Shown here piece by piece: positions 11,020 through 21,240 of a stretch of 64,000 bases of DNA (within the stretch, counting starts at the first letter, position 1; each line of letters starts with the position of its first letter). Made by a program: the position numbers and the translations under genes. This stretch comes from Lunularia cruciata (lineage: Eukaryota; Streptophyta; Marchantiopsida; Lunulariales; Lunulariaceae), in assembly GCA_948567375.1 (NCBI GenBank), contig OX419756.1, forward strand, positions 48,622,333-48,686,332, read 5' to 3'. The notes under the pieces were generated by a model. It was not told the origin of the DNA. It was given only the letters and a program-made list of their open reading frames with translations, and ran no database searches.

Positions 11020-11755
11020 TGTAATACCAAGAGCTAGCCATATGATCTAGATGTGAAATTCTGTTTGGTAACATCTAGAATGATGCTATACATGATGGTC
11101 AAAATAGATCAGATAGAAGTATCACCAAAAGAGTACTTCTACTAATAGGGTAGAAACCAAAATAGACTTGAAAACCTTAGAACCAAAAGCTAGACATATG
11201 ATTTAAAGGTGAAAATTGGTTTGGTAACATCTAGAAGGATGTTACATATGATGGACTAAACAGATCAGAAAGAGATATCACCAAAAGGGGGCTTCTACTT
11301 ATAGAGTAGGAATTGAAATATGCTTGAAATCTTTGAAGGCAATTTCAGAGCCTAAACTGATGAATTAGGCTTGGAAATGTGCCGATTCCCCCCAAACAAA
11401 GAAAGGGCTGGCCTTCCCTCCTTTCTTCTTTGTCTTGTTGAGAGTTTTCCAATGGTATCTCACCCACGTGATTCTGAGATTCCTAAAAGGAGGATTCCCT
11501 AAAAGATTCCCTCCGGTCAAAGCTTGTTTGACCAACCAGATAGGACCAGGACCAACAGGTCACCCATCCAAGTAAGTAATCCAAGGGTAGAGCTTGCTGA
11601 CATGTCACCTATCTATGTGCCTTATCCTAAGGTGTAGCTTCCTTGGAAGAGATCCTCTTTGTCTATATAATAAAGAGAAGGTGCTCCTTTGGGGCATCGG
11701 ATGATTGAGTGTGAAATCTACATTTTCTCTCTTCTCTTGCCCTCAAAGTATTACA
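11020..11755 (+). repeat. 3' LTR of D
   Basis: A 736-bp copy of the 5' LTR, beginning TGTAATACC right after the polypurine tract and ending TATTACA before the GTTGG duplication. It has two U3 repeat units, a G-box CACGTG at 11465-11470, inverted W-box-like GGTCAA (11515-11520) and TTGACC (11528-11533), and TATATAA at 11664-11670. Confidence 0.9.
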
Positions 11756-12560
11756 GTTGGGGTCCATTCTATCTAATTTATTGGGTAGGTGGGCCTTTTG
11801 GTTAGCATTTTGTGTTAGCATGGCTAGGTTTCCCACTTGTATTACACTAAACATTGGGTCTAGCATATGAGAGTGGCCTTCTTTTTTGTTTGGATTTGAC
11901 CATCTGCACTTTGAAATCCACAAAGTGTTTGATTATTCTTCCAACTTTGTGTAGATTGAATACCTTTGGATTGGAGGAGATGTGTGGCTGTCAATGACCT
12001 TCCTCTTCTTATGGCAATCTTTCTCCTCTTTGATGAAGATTTTCCAAAGGAAGAGGGACTACTAGAATTGTTGGAAGAAGGAGAAGACCAAGATTTACAA
12101 GTAGATCTCTTCTTTGGTTTCTTGCTTTTGGATTGATCATTGGATGATCAATATCTTCCCAATGGTGTGATACATGCTGATTCATGGAGCTTTTTGGATT
12201 TAATGACTTTGGCTATAATTTCATCTTCATGCTCCTTTATAAAATATTCATTACTCTATGATAAGGCCCCCCAAAGTTGCTTAGCATCACTCTCTTCTTG
12301 GTTGGCCACTAAGATTTCCTTGAACTCCATCATGAAAGTGTTTGGATCATCTATCTTGTCCTTTAAAATTTAGTACCTTTGTCAAGTGAAGGGAGTAGTA
12401 TTTTCCATTTGAGTTTGTACCTTGGGTAAGATGTTCTTTAAAAGTGGGACATAATGGAAGTTTAGGCCAAGGATAGCTGTTGGCATTTGAGGTGAGACTT
12501 TAGGAACATCACCTTCAACATAAGCTGCTTGTATTAATATCTCATCTTCAAATCCACCCT
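11756..12560 (-). pseudogene. Family E gag remnant
   Basis: On the minus strand, reading through stops, there is a gag-like segment (DDPNTFMMEFKEILVANQ and a KLHES...LGRY region), then a Ser/Lys-rich linker and, around 11800-11845, a degenerate knuckle CNTSGKPSHANTKC in which the second Cys is Ser. Order and strand fit the remaining E segments at 589-6356 once the D element is removed. Confidence 0.5.
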
Positions 12561-13376
12561 CTTCTTAGGACAACAAGTCAATTAAAACTTCTCTTGGGTT
12601 TAGAGGACCTTGTGGTACTTCTTCAAATGGGTTTAGAGGATCTTGTGGTACTTCTTCAAATTTGGAATCAATGGCAACTTGTGTTGATTTTTCAATTACT
12701 TTGGGAGTGTCTATAAGAAATAACAAGGAACCATATGGAGCAAATTTGGTTGGGAGTCATGTCTCTAATAATTGCATCTTGAGCATTCATCTGTAGCTAG
12801 AGTTTCTTTATAAGATAACCTTTGAGAGTTGGGCTCCATTACACCTCCCTGTTCTAACAACACTAGAGATTTGGTTAAATCAATCAACTCACTTATCTCC
12901 TTAATTCATTTTTTGGATCACTAAATATTTTGTGCATTTAAGAGAAAATAGAAGATGAAGGTCTTGCTTCTTGTGAGACTAATACAAGTCTTGATAGGTT
13001 TGCATGAAGGTTAGTGTGTAAGGAAAAAGGCATATTCACTAAACTTTAGGTGAAAGCTTGAGCTTTTTCTCTTCTCCTTTTTGCCACCATGCCTTTTGCT
13101 TCTTCAAGTTCTCCTTGTTCTAAGGCTTCCAAAACTTGGTTTTGTTTGTTAATTCAAGATTCTGCAACCAATTCAATAAGAGGTTGGTCTAGCACTCACT
13201 TTTTGACATTCATCGCCCCTAAACAATCCTTTTGTATCAAGCAAATCCAAAGAATGTATCCACCAAATAGTGGTGCAGAACAATTGTCTATGTGACAACT
13301 TGGTAACTATTGAATTATAGAAATTGGTAAGAAATAGGTCAATCCCATGAAGACATAAGTATGAAGTGGTCAGATA
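12561..13376. other. Unclassified sequence upstream of E gag
   Basis: No domain is recognisable on either strand. A short imperfect tandem duplication of about 42 bp (GGGTTTAGAGGA-C/T-CTTGTGGTACTTC) occurs at about 12597-12660. The stretch is probably the decayed leader and 5' gag of element E. Confidence 0.35.
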
Positions 13377-13961
13377 TCTAATACAAGTAGCTAGATATAT
13401 TATCTAGAGATGGAAATTGGCCTGGTAACATCTAGAAGGATGTTATATACGATGGACTAAGTAGATTAGATAGAGTTGTCACCAAAAGAGTACTTTCACT
13501 AATAGTGCAAGAGCCAAAACACCTTGAAAGCTTTAGAGCCAATTTTGGAGGCCTAAACAAATGAGTTAGGCCTCAACATGGAAATAATCCCTCCCCTCTT
13601 GAGGACATAATCATGCCTTCTCTTCCCACTATTTTTCCCATTGAGAGCTTTCCAATGCTACCTCATCTATGTGATTTTTAGCTTCATATATGAAGGTTCT
13701 CTTTGTACAAACCTATTTGACCAACCAGATAGGAGAAGGACTGAAATGTTACTCATCCATGAAATTAATCTAAGGGTGGAGCTTCCTGACCTATCACTAT
13801 CCATGTATTTGGCCCAAGGGTGGAGCTTCCTTTGAGGGGATCTTCTTTGCTATAAAATAGATACAAGGTGTTCTTTTGGAGCATCGGAGTATTGAGTGTG
13901 AAGCTTTGTGTTTTCTCTCTTTTGTTTCTCTTGGGGGTTCTCTTGTCCTTTGAGTATTACA
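13377..13961 (+). repeat. Solo LTR of family D, one-unit U3 type
   Basis: A 585-bp LTR starting TCTAATACAAG (consensus TGTAATACCAAG) and ending TATTACA, with perfect 5-bp duplications AGATA at 13372-13376 and 13962-13966. It has a single U3 unit like the solo LTR at 1114-1701, so one-unit and two-unit subfamilies coexist. Confidence 0.85.
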
Positions 13962-16900
13962 AGATACAAAGTTAAATGTCACAATTGAGTTCATTTATTG
14001 TTGTGTTTTTTACCTATTGGGCATAAAAAAATTCCTAAAAGAAAGCCAAGTCACCATGAAGGTGCCTCATAGGAAAAGAAATTAATATACTTCACAAAAA
14101 ACTTAAAATAAAGACAAAACATCTGATATTTTAGACTCAATTCATAGAGTGCTAATTTGAGTTACAAGTTAATAGCAAAATTTGGCTCATATAAGCATTC
14201 TGCTCTTTTTGTTAAGGCACTTGAAGTCCAAAAGAATCACAAAGAAACCTCTGTCCACGTAGTGGTCCAAGTCTTTGTATGTTAGGATGTCTTTATTATC
14301 AAAATTATAGAGCTCAAAAACTCAATTGTTGCACTACTTCAGGTTAGTCTACCACTAGAAGGTGACCAAGGATCAAACACACAAGGCACTAGATAGTTGT
14401 GCATGAAGATTCACCAAGTCTTATACAATACTAAGGCAAGGAACACAACATCAAGAATTAAGGAAAGTGACAAGTTGCACAAGAGCCCTACACTTATTTA
14501 CTTTGTATGGATTTGAATACAAAGCACTTCAAGTTTGCAAGCTTATATTGTTGAGTGACTTGGTAGTGAAAAAAGCTAACAAACTAACTAATGGCCAATG
14601 CCAAGCTTCCTAATTGTTGTTTAAATAATCGTAATTTTTGTACCATGTCAATTGTCTTTGTCTTCCTTGTTTGCAATACCTCTAGTCTACAAGCTACATT
14701 TCTTAACTCCAACTTTAGACTTTCCTTGATTTCCCTGATCCATTGTTGTTCCTTTGATAGAAATATTGCAATTTGTTGCCAAGAATGTTGGGGGTCTATT
14801 AATTATTAATAGACCATTCTATTAATTATTTTAGGATATCATCTAACTATGTGGTGGATCAGTTCCTAAGTATCAACTCAAAAAGATTGAGAATCTCATC
14901 TAACTTAACGCATTTCCATCTTTGATAACTTAATGACTCAATTCTATTCTCTCTCTTTTGATGGCTAGAGCAGAAGATGCAAGTCCAACTTCTTATCTAA
15001 CTGTCCTTCTTGACCAGGATGATTGCTCTCTCCTACTCTCAAATTTTGCTAATTGTGTTCTGATACTATCTAAATCTACTTGGGTAATATTCAACTCTTC
15101 TTCCGTAAGCTTCTTTTAGTCTTATTTCACATTGACTTCAATCCGCAGTCTTCAAACGTTGGTTGTTTAGAGTGCCAATGATACACATACTCATTTGATT
15201 CTTCTACTTATTGTCATTTGTGATTGCTATGAGATCTTGTTTCATCACTCGGTAGTCTTTCTTAGCCTCCGTCAATTCTTGGTCAGGAAACTCCTTCTCA
15301 CTTCTCTTGTAGCTCTAGAATATAGCTGGCCTTCTCCTTGTTCTCTTTCTTTTACATGGACCAAATTGGAGCAAGACTTCTACGTCTATTACAATATGAA
15401 TATGTCTTACCCAATGCAAGTTATTGTTAACTTTGGGCCATTGCTTTGGTAGTTAGGTAAGACCTTGTCTAAGAAATCTACCAGAAGATCTTCCTCATAG
15501 TTTTAGTCAATGACAAACCAATCTGATGTTGTAGACACCAAAGTGCTCTTTTCTTCTTCAAACTCAAAACTTCAACAAAAGTAATGTCATGAGGTTTAGG
15601 GTTTAGGGTTGATATTTCTGCAATCTCTTTCTAATACTTTCATGCTTCCCTAGTGGATTACTAGAAGGTGCGGAGTATCTCAACTTCATGATCTTAATGT
15701 TGGGTGCAATACTGATCGGGTTAAAAGTGAGTTACTACAAGGTCTAAATTTGATATTGCATGGCAACTTGAGAGAATGGAATGACTTTGACTTGAAACAT
15801 GAGAGGATAGAATGCTTGCATATCTTGGTATAGTATACATATAAACTATGGAGAATGTTAAAGGAGAATTACAAACGTAGACATCCGTAATTAAGAAAAA
15901 AGAACGAATGCAATGCAAAAATATTTATAGATACACATACAAAAATCCATAATATTCACAAAGAAAGACATAGTTAAAAATATTTATGGATAAGAGCACA
16001 CTTTATTACAGCTTAATGCAAACATTACTATACAATGTTATGGGAACTATGATATGTTTGACTATGTCTGACCTTTTCCACCACATTTTCCACAGGAAAG
16101 TTGATCTTACAACCCTATTTCTCCACAACTTTGAATCCTAATTTCCTTGCTTGACCTTGCTTGCTTGGTATATAGAGGAGGACAAGTGAGATTGTCATTT
16201 TCACACAATACTAAGTCTATTGAAATAACAACTATATGCTTTTTAAAGCTCTAAAATCAAATAAGATTGTGTGCACTAAGTCAAAGGGTGACTAGTGTGC
16301 TTTCCTTGTAACTGCACATTCATAAAAATTGGTATTTTGGGAAAGCTTTACATTAACACAAATGTCCACATAGATAAAAAACACAAAATCCACTATTGCT
16401 TATATGCATAAATTAAAATTTGCTAGACAAAGCTAAAACACTATGCAAATGAGTGCATCTTGAAAAGTCTGTTGAATTTTTTATTGAACATATTTTGGAA
16501 TCAAACTCACTTTGCTAATGTTTGCTAGCTCTATGCATTGCTTGTGGATGAGCATGTCACTCTTATGCACAACTTGCATAATTGCTCAAGTGGCTGAGCC
16601 TTCCTTGCTTCCAAGATACAAGAGTTCAAATATATTTGACATCAATATGGCAAATTGTGGAATTGGAGTATGGCTAAGTGCACAATTTGGGAATGATATA
16701 ATATGTAGAATGAGGAAGCATCCTTAATTTTCTTTGTAATATGAGCCATTGAAGCTTCAAATGAAGTGACTAGTAGTGCTTTTGCTTTTGCTCAAATCTT
16801 GCAATTGAGTTTTGTTTTAAATAGACAAGGGCGACCATGTAGAAAAAACAAAGGATTGGAAGACCACATCATTCATTTTGTTTTAAATTGTACATTGAAA

Positions 16901-18172
16901 TTGTTTTCTATATGCCAAGCACAAGAACAATGTTGTACACTAGGCATTTTTGATGTCATTGCATCTATGAAACCTTGTAAAATATTAACATGAATACATT
17001 AGTGCTTTGGTAGATTACAACTTCACAAAGGTCCAAAAAATCTGCTAATTTGGTTAGTTCATCAATGTAGGGAGCCTCACTAATCTAGTGCCTCATTCTT
17101 CACCAACACCATGTGCTACTTTTGAACCAAAGCATTCACATAATATTACATCTCCTTCTAATCACAAGCACTTTGCAATCATTGTCAATCATATTTAGCC
17201 ATCATCAACCAACATCTAGTTCTACTTTTGAAGAAAGCAATTAGACTCAAGAATATCATAGAACCTTATTAGTATCCACATCATGAATGCACCAAGAAAT
17301 GGTGATCATAGGAGCCATTACTTAAAGCTCTACCTAAATGAGCTTAATTTGGTGCAATTACTCCGTGTCATAGTTTGTTACTTCACTTGCTAAAGAATGG
17401 ATTCATATAGTAATTATTAGCTTAGCAATATGACTAGAGTACCAAGAATATAAAAAGTGCAAGGATGAGTTTCTCTCTATCTTTAGTGCACCAAAGTAAG
17501 CAAATATACTAACAAGTAATACAAACCAACAACATTTGATTTGTAAGTTTCCTAATCATAATAGAGAAATTTATTGACTCATTCTTTGAGAGGAATGTAC
17601 ACCATGAAACTTGCTTATTGACAAGTATTTTCATCTTTTGTTGAGGCATGTATGGAATGAAGTTAAGTAAGTACATCTTCTGATTAATCAGGTGGATTCT
17701 AGTGGCCTTGAGCATAGGACATGTCCAACATCTAAAGACCAAGTCCCCAACAATAAATGGTAAAACTAAACCTCAACTTGTTATACAACTATTCTTCCTT
17801 TCTATTTTTATGAGTGGTATAGCAATTAAGCAAGCCTCCAATTACCATGGAGAGAATACACCTTCAAGAAAGAGCCTTGTTACTAAGCACACTTAATTTG
17901 ACTTGCAATCCAAACAAATGAAGGAAGAGCTTTTGTCACCAACAAGATGCCTAATCATATGTACATCTTGTCTACATATATTTGAACATAAATTAAATTC
18001 TAAAAAAGTAAATTCCTTGATCAATATAGGGTTCAGATGAGTTAATTATATGCTCACCCACAATCATACAAAGATCAAGAATTGACAAATTGTTTCAAAG
18101 CTACCTTGCAAAATATGGATCAAGTCATAAAGTAAATATAGAGGTTTATTAAGAAAGCAATATGAATATATT
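13962..18172. other. AT-rich unclassified sequence left of the nested stack
   Basis: No intact gene. Open frames are short and have no recognisable motifs. Small items: a 10-bp inverted repeat GGTCTATTAA/TTAATAGACC with a 3-bp spacer (14793-14815), and two plant-telomere-type units (TTTAGGG) at 15595-15610. The right part may belong to the same MULE-like host sequence found at 52860-53495, because A1 is inserted between them, but I found no MULE motif here. Confidence 0.4.
15020..15530 (-). pseudogene. Degenerate coiled-coil-like coding remnant
   Basis: Reading the minus strand through stops gives Glu/Lys/Leu-rich stretches (for example QELTEAKKDYRVMKQDL and EEDLLVDFLDKVL-like pieces) similar in style to the long coiled-coil gag proteins of some plant retroelements. 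There is no continuous frame and no diagnostic domain, so this is a weak call. Confidence 0.25.
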
Positions 18173-18597
18173 TGTAACAATATGGAGTTTAGCGATGAAG
18201 TTAGTAGGACTAACAAAGTAGCAAATAAGAAAATTAGCCTAGAATATTCTGGAAGTATTTAGGAAGCTTCTTGGGAAGCTTCCCGGCTAACTTGGCTTGC
18301 ACCTAAAGTAAGTAGTTTCTAGAAGGAAGCTTTTAGAAGCTTCCAACTAGCTTAGCTTGCACGCCAAGTAGGCGACTTCTAGAAGGAAGGTTCTTGAGAA
18401 GCTTCTTGGTTAACTTGGCTTGCACTCTAAGAAAGCGGCTCAAGGAAGCTTCTTGAGAAGTTTCTCAAGGGCCTTGTATGCTAGATATAAATACCAAAGC
18501 TGAAGTTCATGCTAGGCATTCAAAGTTTTCACTCATACTAGCGTCCTAATGTGAGCTTCCATTCTCCTATTTCTCTCCTTGGTCTTGGTCTTTTACA
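18173..18597 (+). repeat. 5' LTR of A1
   Basis: 425 bp from TGTAACAATATGG to TCTTTTACA, followed by a primer site TGGTATTAGAG at 18599 (one base inside; consensus TGGTATCAGAGC of the iMet site). It contains GAAGCTTC palindromes; the four-unit GAA/TTC array at 18326-18343 has one mismatch (TTT for TTC). A TATAAAT box is present near 18487. Confidence 0.9.
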
Positions 18598-18869
18598 TTG
18601 GTATTAGAGTAGGAATGGGATGAATTGAATTTATGGACCACCAAATCCACTTTTGCCAAACCATTGGGATTTTCATGTCTAGATATTACCCAAGCATTGA
18701 TTCATACAATTCATCACCTTGCACTTTGGGCAGGATTTTTTGCATATGATTACCTTGTTTGAGGAACCCTTGATACTTCCGATTGTAACTTATGGAGAAC
18801 GGTGGACATATTGCATCTATGTGTTAATCAATTAGATAAAATTGGGAGTAGTGGGATAGAGTAGTAACT

Positions 18870-19144
18870 ATGGCGGCAATACCGGATGTTATCCTTGCAA
18901 TGTAGAAACAAATCAAGCACCTTATTCGGTTGTTGAATGGATGAGACCAGCAACAACAAGAATAGAAAGAGAGAGCGCCAGTTCAAGATGAAAAAGATCA
19001 TATTCGATTTCCAAAACCCAAGGTGTTTGAAGGTAAGAATCTTCTAGGCATAATGGAGAATTTTGTGTTTGAGTGCGAATGTTACTTTGAAGCCACCAAT
19101 CTTCAAGATGAACAAAAATAGATTCTCTTGGCTTCTAGCCAATT
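18870..19144 (+). pseudogene. A1 gag, 5' part
   Basis: Starts at the same ATG context as the A2 gag (AIPDVILAM), with an early TAG at the codon after AM, and continues through the FPKPKVFEG motif to the ILLAS-like segment, where element C is inserted after CCAATT. The rest of gag resumes at 36848. Confidence 0.8.
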
Positions 19145-19699
19145 TGTCGTGCGTATATACATCACTACACAACATACATCGCTGTCAACATCATACACTA
19201 TAGAAGCACAACTCACACATAAGTCATACATAGACTCTAAAGTGCCACAATAATCAGATTGCTTACCACTCTCAACTCAACTCAACTCAGATCAATACTT
19301 GATCTGTCACTCTATAAACTACAAACAACTGGGCACTGATTACAGTCAAGCCACACCCATTCAAGCATAGAGAATCTAGGTGATGCTTGCCGGCCTCTGT
19401 CCACCATAGCCAAGAACTTGAAGGCTCAACATCAGAGAAGTGAACTCTCTAGAGCTCACTTTGAAACTATACCTCATGGACTTGAGCTAGCTCTGAAACC
19501 CTAACGGTCCCGCTGATGACACACTTGATGGTGCAAATGGTGCAAAGTGACGGTGGGCCTCACCGTGAAGTCAGTACTCTGAACACAAAATCTGACCATC
19601 GGAAAGTAGTCTTTGAGATACTGCTGAAATAACTCTAACTACTATCACTGGAACTCCAGTGTCCAAGCATCTAGATGCGGCACTACAAAAGGCGTGACA
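19145..19699 (-). repeat. 3' LTR region of C (composite)
   Basis: 19250-19699 matches the 5' LTR at 36389-36843 nearly base for base (minus-strand start TGTCACGCC). Beyond it, 19145-19249 is an extra 105-bp block that ends the insertion next to AATT and is itself a near copy of 19701-19807, just inside the LTR. The outermost bases read TGTCGTGCG on the plus strand, so the insertion still ends with TG/CA. Confidence 0.75.
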
Positions 19700-19975
19700 G
19701 CTGTCGTGCGTATATACATCGCTACACAATATCCATCGCTGTCAACATCATACACTATAGAATCAGAACTCACACATAAGTCATACATAGACTCTAAAGT
19801 GCCAAAATCGCCTCCCTTGCTGGCGGTTAGGCCCCTTTAACTCTAGATAGCCATCTATTCTAAGTATATGGTATACCCTCTAATGGGCAAAGATCAAGAG
19901 GCCGGGTGCTATGGAGCCCTATCGTTAGTCGCCTGTCTACAATCTATACCATATAAAGAATGAACTAGCTATAGG
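19700..19975 (-). other. 3' untranslated part of C
   Basis: It contains the second copy of the 105-bp block (19701-19807) next to a purine-rich minus-strand stretch (GCAAGGGAGGCGA, rc of about 19808-19820) that could be the original polypurine tract. No coding sequence downstream of the PHD stop. Confidence 0.5.
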
Positions 19976-20276
19976 TCAAGTACATCTAGGACATAACCAT
20001 TGTCCATGAGGAACCACCGTGAGGGGAGGAGTCATACATGCCATATGCCATCCTCTTGAACATCTATCACACACTAACATAGTAGTAGCTCCACCAAAAG
20101 AGCCACATAACATACACCTCAAGCTTGCATGTACAAGTGCCAAGCTTGGGTCCATAGTACCATCAATGTTTAGGAGGTGGCATGGTGCACAATTGCGCAC
20201 ATGATCCTTCCAAACAACACCATCACGTCCTTCTAACACAAGGACTCCAGATGGCAAAACCTTACGCACTCTCAAG
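19976..20276 (-). CDS. C-terminal PHD finger of element C polyprotein
   Basis: The final segment of the C reading frame. After an integrase tail (VRKVLPSGVLVLEGRDG, HVRNCAPCH) comes a full C4HC3 PHD zinc finger at 20116-19982: Cys-x2-Cys, then Cys-x2-Cys (CDRC), His-x2-Cys (HMAC) after a GW, and a final Cys-x2-Cys (CPRC) preceded by the usual Trp (GQWLCPRC). All eight zinc ligands are present. PHD fingers generally read the N-terminal tail of histone H3, methylated or not at K4. At the end of an integrase it sits where chromoviruses carry a chromodomain, so a role in target-site choice is a reasonable inference. The frame ends with a stop at 19976-19978. Confidence 0.88.
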
Positions 20277-21240
20277 ATAGTGTGGCCTGTAGAAACATCA
20301 AGTGTCGTTGGTGTTGTTTACTGTAGATATACATAGTCGCCTAGATGAAATCGATGGATCAAGGGTCTATAACCTCCTCCTCAAATAGTAGCATAGCGTA
20401 AAGTATCTTCATGCTGAGCAATCGCCAAGTTCTCAAAGGCCATCGGCATCACTCTCCGAAAGATCTCTGCCCATTGAGAACATGCGCTCATCCATACATC
20501 GGGGTCATCCAAGTCCAAAACTACAATAACATCTCAATGAATGGCTAAAGGTAAATCAAGATCTTGTCCATAGAGTAGAAAGTATAGAGAGAAGGATGCT
20601 AAGGAGGCTTGCCGGCTGAATCGATAGCCTATGGCAAACCAAGGTAATTGGAGATCCCAATCACCCAAGTAGCCTCTTTGCAAACCATACTTTTGCAATC
20701 CTCTCTTCACAGTCTGAACCACTCTCTCTGCTAAGCCATATGCCTCAGGGTGATCTTGGGATGTAGTACAATGATCAATCAAAGCCTTGTCACACAAGAC
20801 CTGAAACTCCCCCAAGAACTCTGTACCCTAATCAGTCAAAACCTCAGTTGGTGCACCAAAATGACTAAGAACTCGATCCAGGAACGAGTAAGCTGTCCCT
20901 TCACTAGACTTGTCAGGAAGTGCCACCAACTCAATCCACTTGGAGAAGTGCTCTACCATCACCAAAATATACCAATGATGTCTCACAGTTAGCGATAAAG
21001 GTCCGGCAAAGTCCAAACTCCAACGGTAATCCAATCCCATGATAGGTAATGGGTGTAACTGTGGCATAGGAGCATTGAATGATGCTCTAACTCAATCACA
21101 AACCACACATCTAGCAACAAACTGCTATACCTTGGTCTGCATACCGTGCGCCACCAATAATGACCCTAGAGTAAGCTATATGTACACTTTACTCCAAAAT
21201 GTCCTAGCTCCTTATGAGCATGACGGACCAACTGTGGTCT
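20277..21240 (-). pseudogene. Element C integrase
   Basis: The minus strand shows an HHCC zinc domain (HAHKELGHFG, then CVVC after a frameshift at about 21130), then the DDE core: LDFAGPL with the first Asp, EVLTD followed by TAG and GTEF with the second Asp, and HPEAYGLAERVVQT with the Glu. All three catalytic residues survive. The C-terminal part has FHLGDYVYLQ. Stops at about 20831 (TAG, family DQGTEF), 20537 (TGA) and 20320 (TAA) interrupt it. The core is followed without a chromodomain by the PHD finger. Confidence 0.82.

Larger units (their letters stand above)
6357..11755 (+). mobile_element. Family D chromovirus (Ty3/gypsy LTR retrotransposon), nearly full length but RT-deleted
   Basis: A complete 5399-bp insertion with 5' LTR 6357-7095, 3' LTR 11020-11755 and perfect 5-bp target duplications GTTGG (6352-6356, 11756-11760). 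A primer binding site starts TGGTATCA at 7097, two bases inside the 5' LTR and similar to the site for initiator Met tRNA. A polypurine tract (AAAAGGAGGGAGG) lies at 11005-11017. Internal order: gag, zinc knuckle, protease, RT start fused to integrase, integrase core, chromodomain. Stops, loss of most RT and all RNase H, and changed catalytic residues make it non-autonomous. It is inserted in the gag of element E. Confidence 0.92.

Noticed and set aside
15595-15610. TTTAGGG repeats as an interstitial telomere
   Set aside because: Only about two units; could be chance in AT-rich sequence. Not enough to claim a telomeric insertion, and used only as weak support for a plant.
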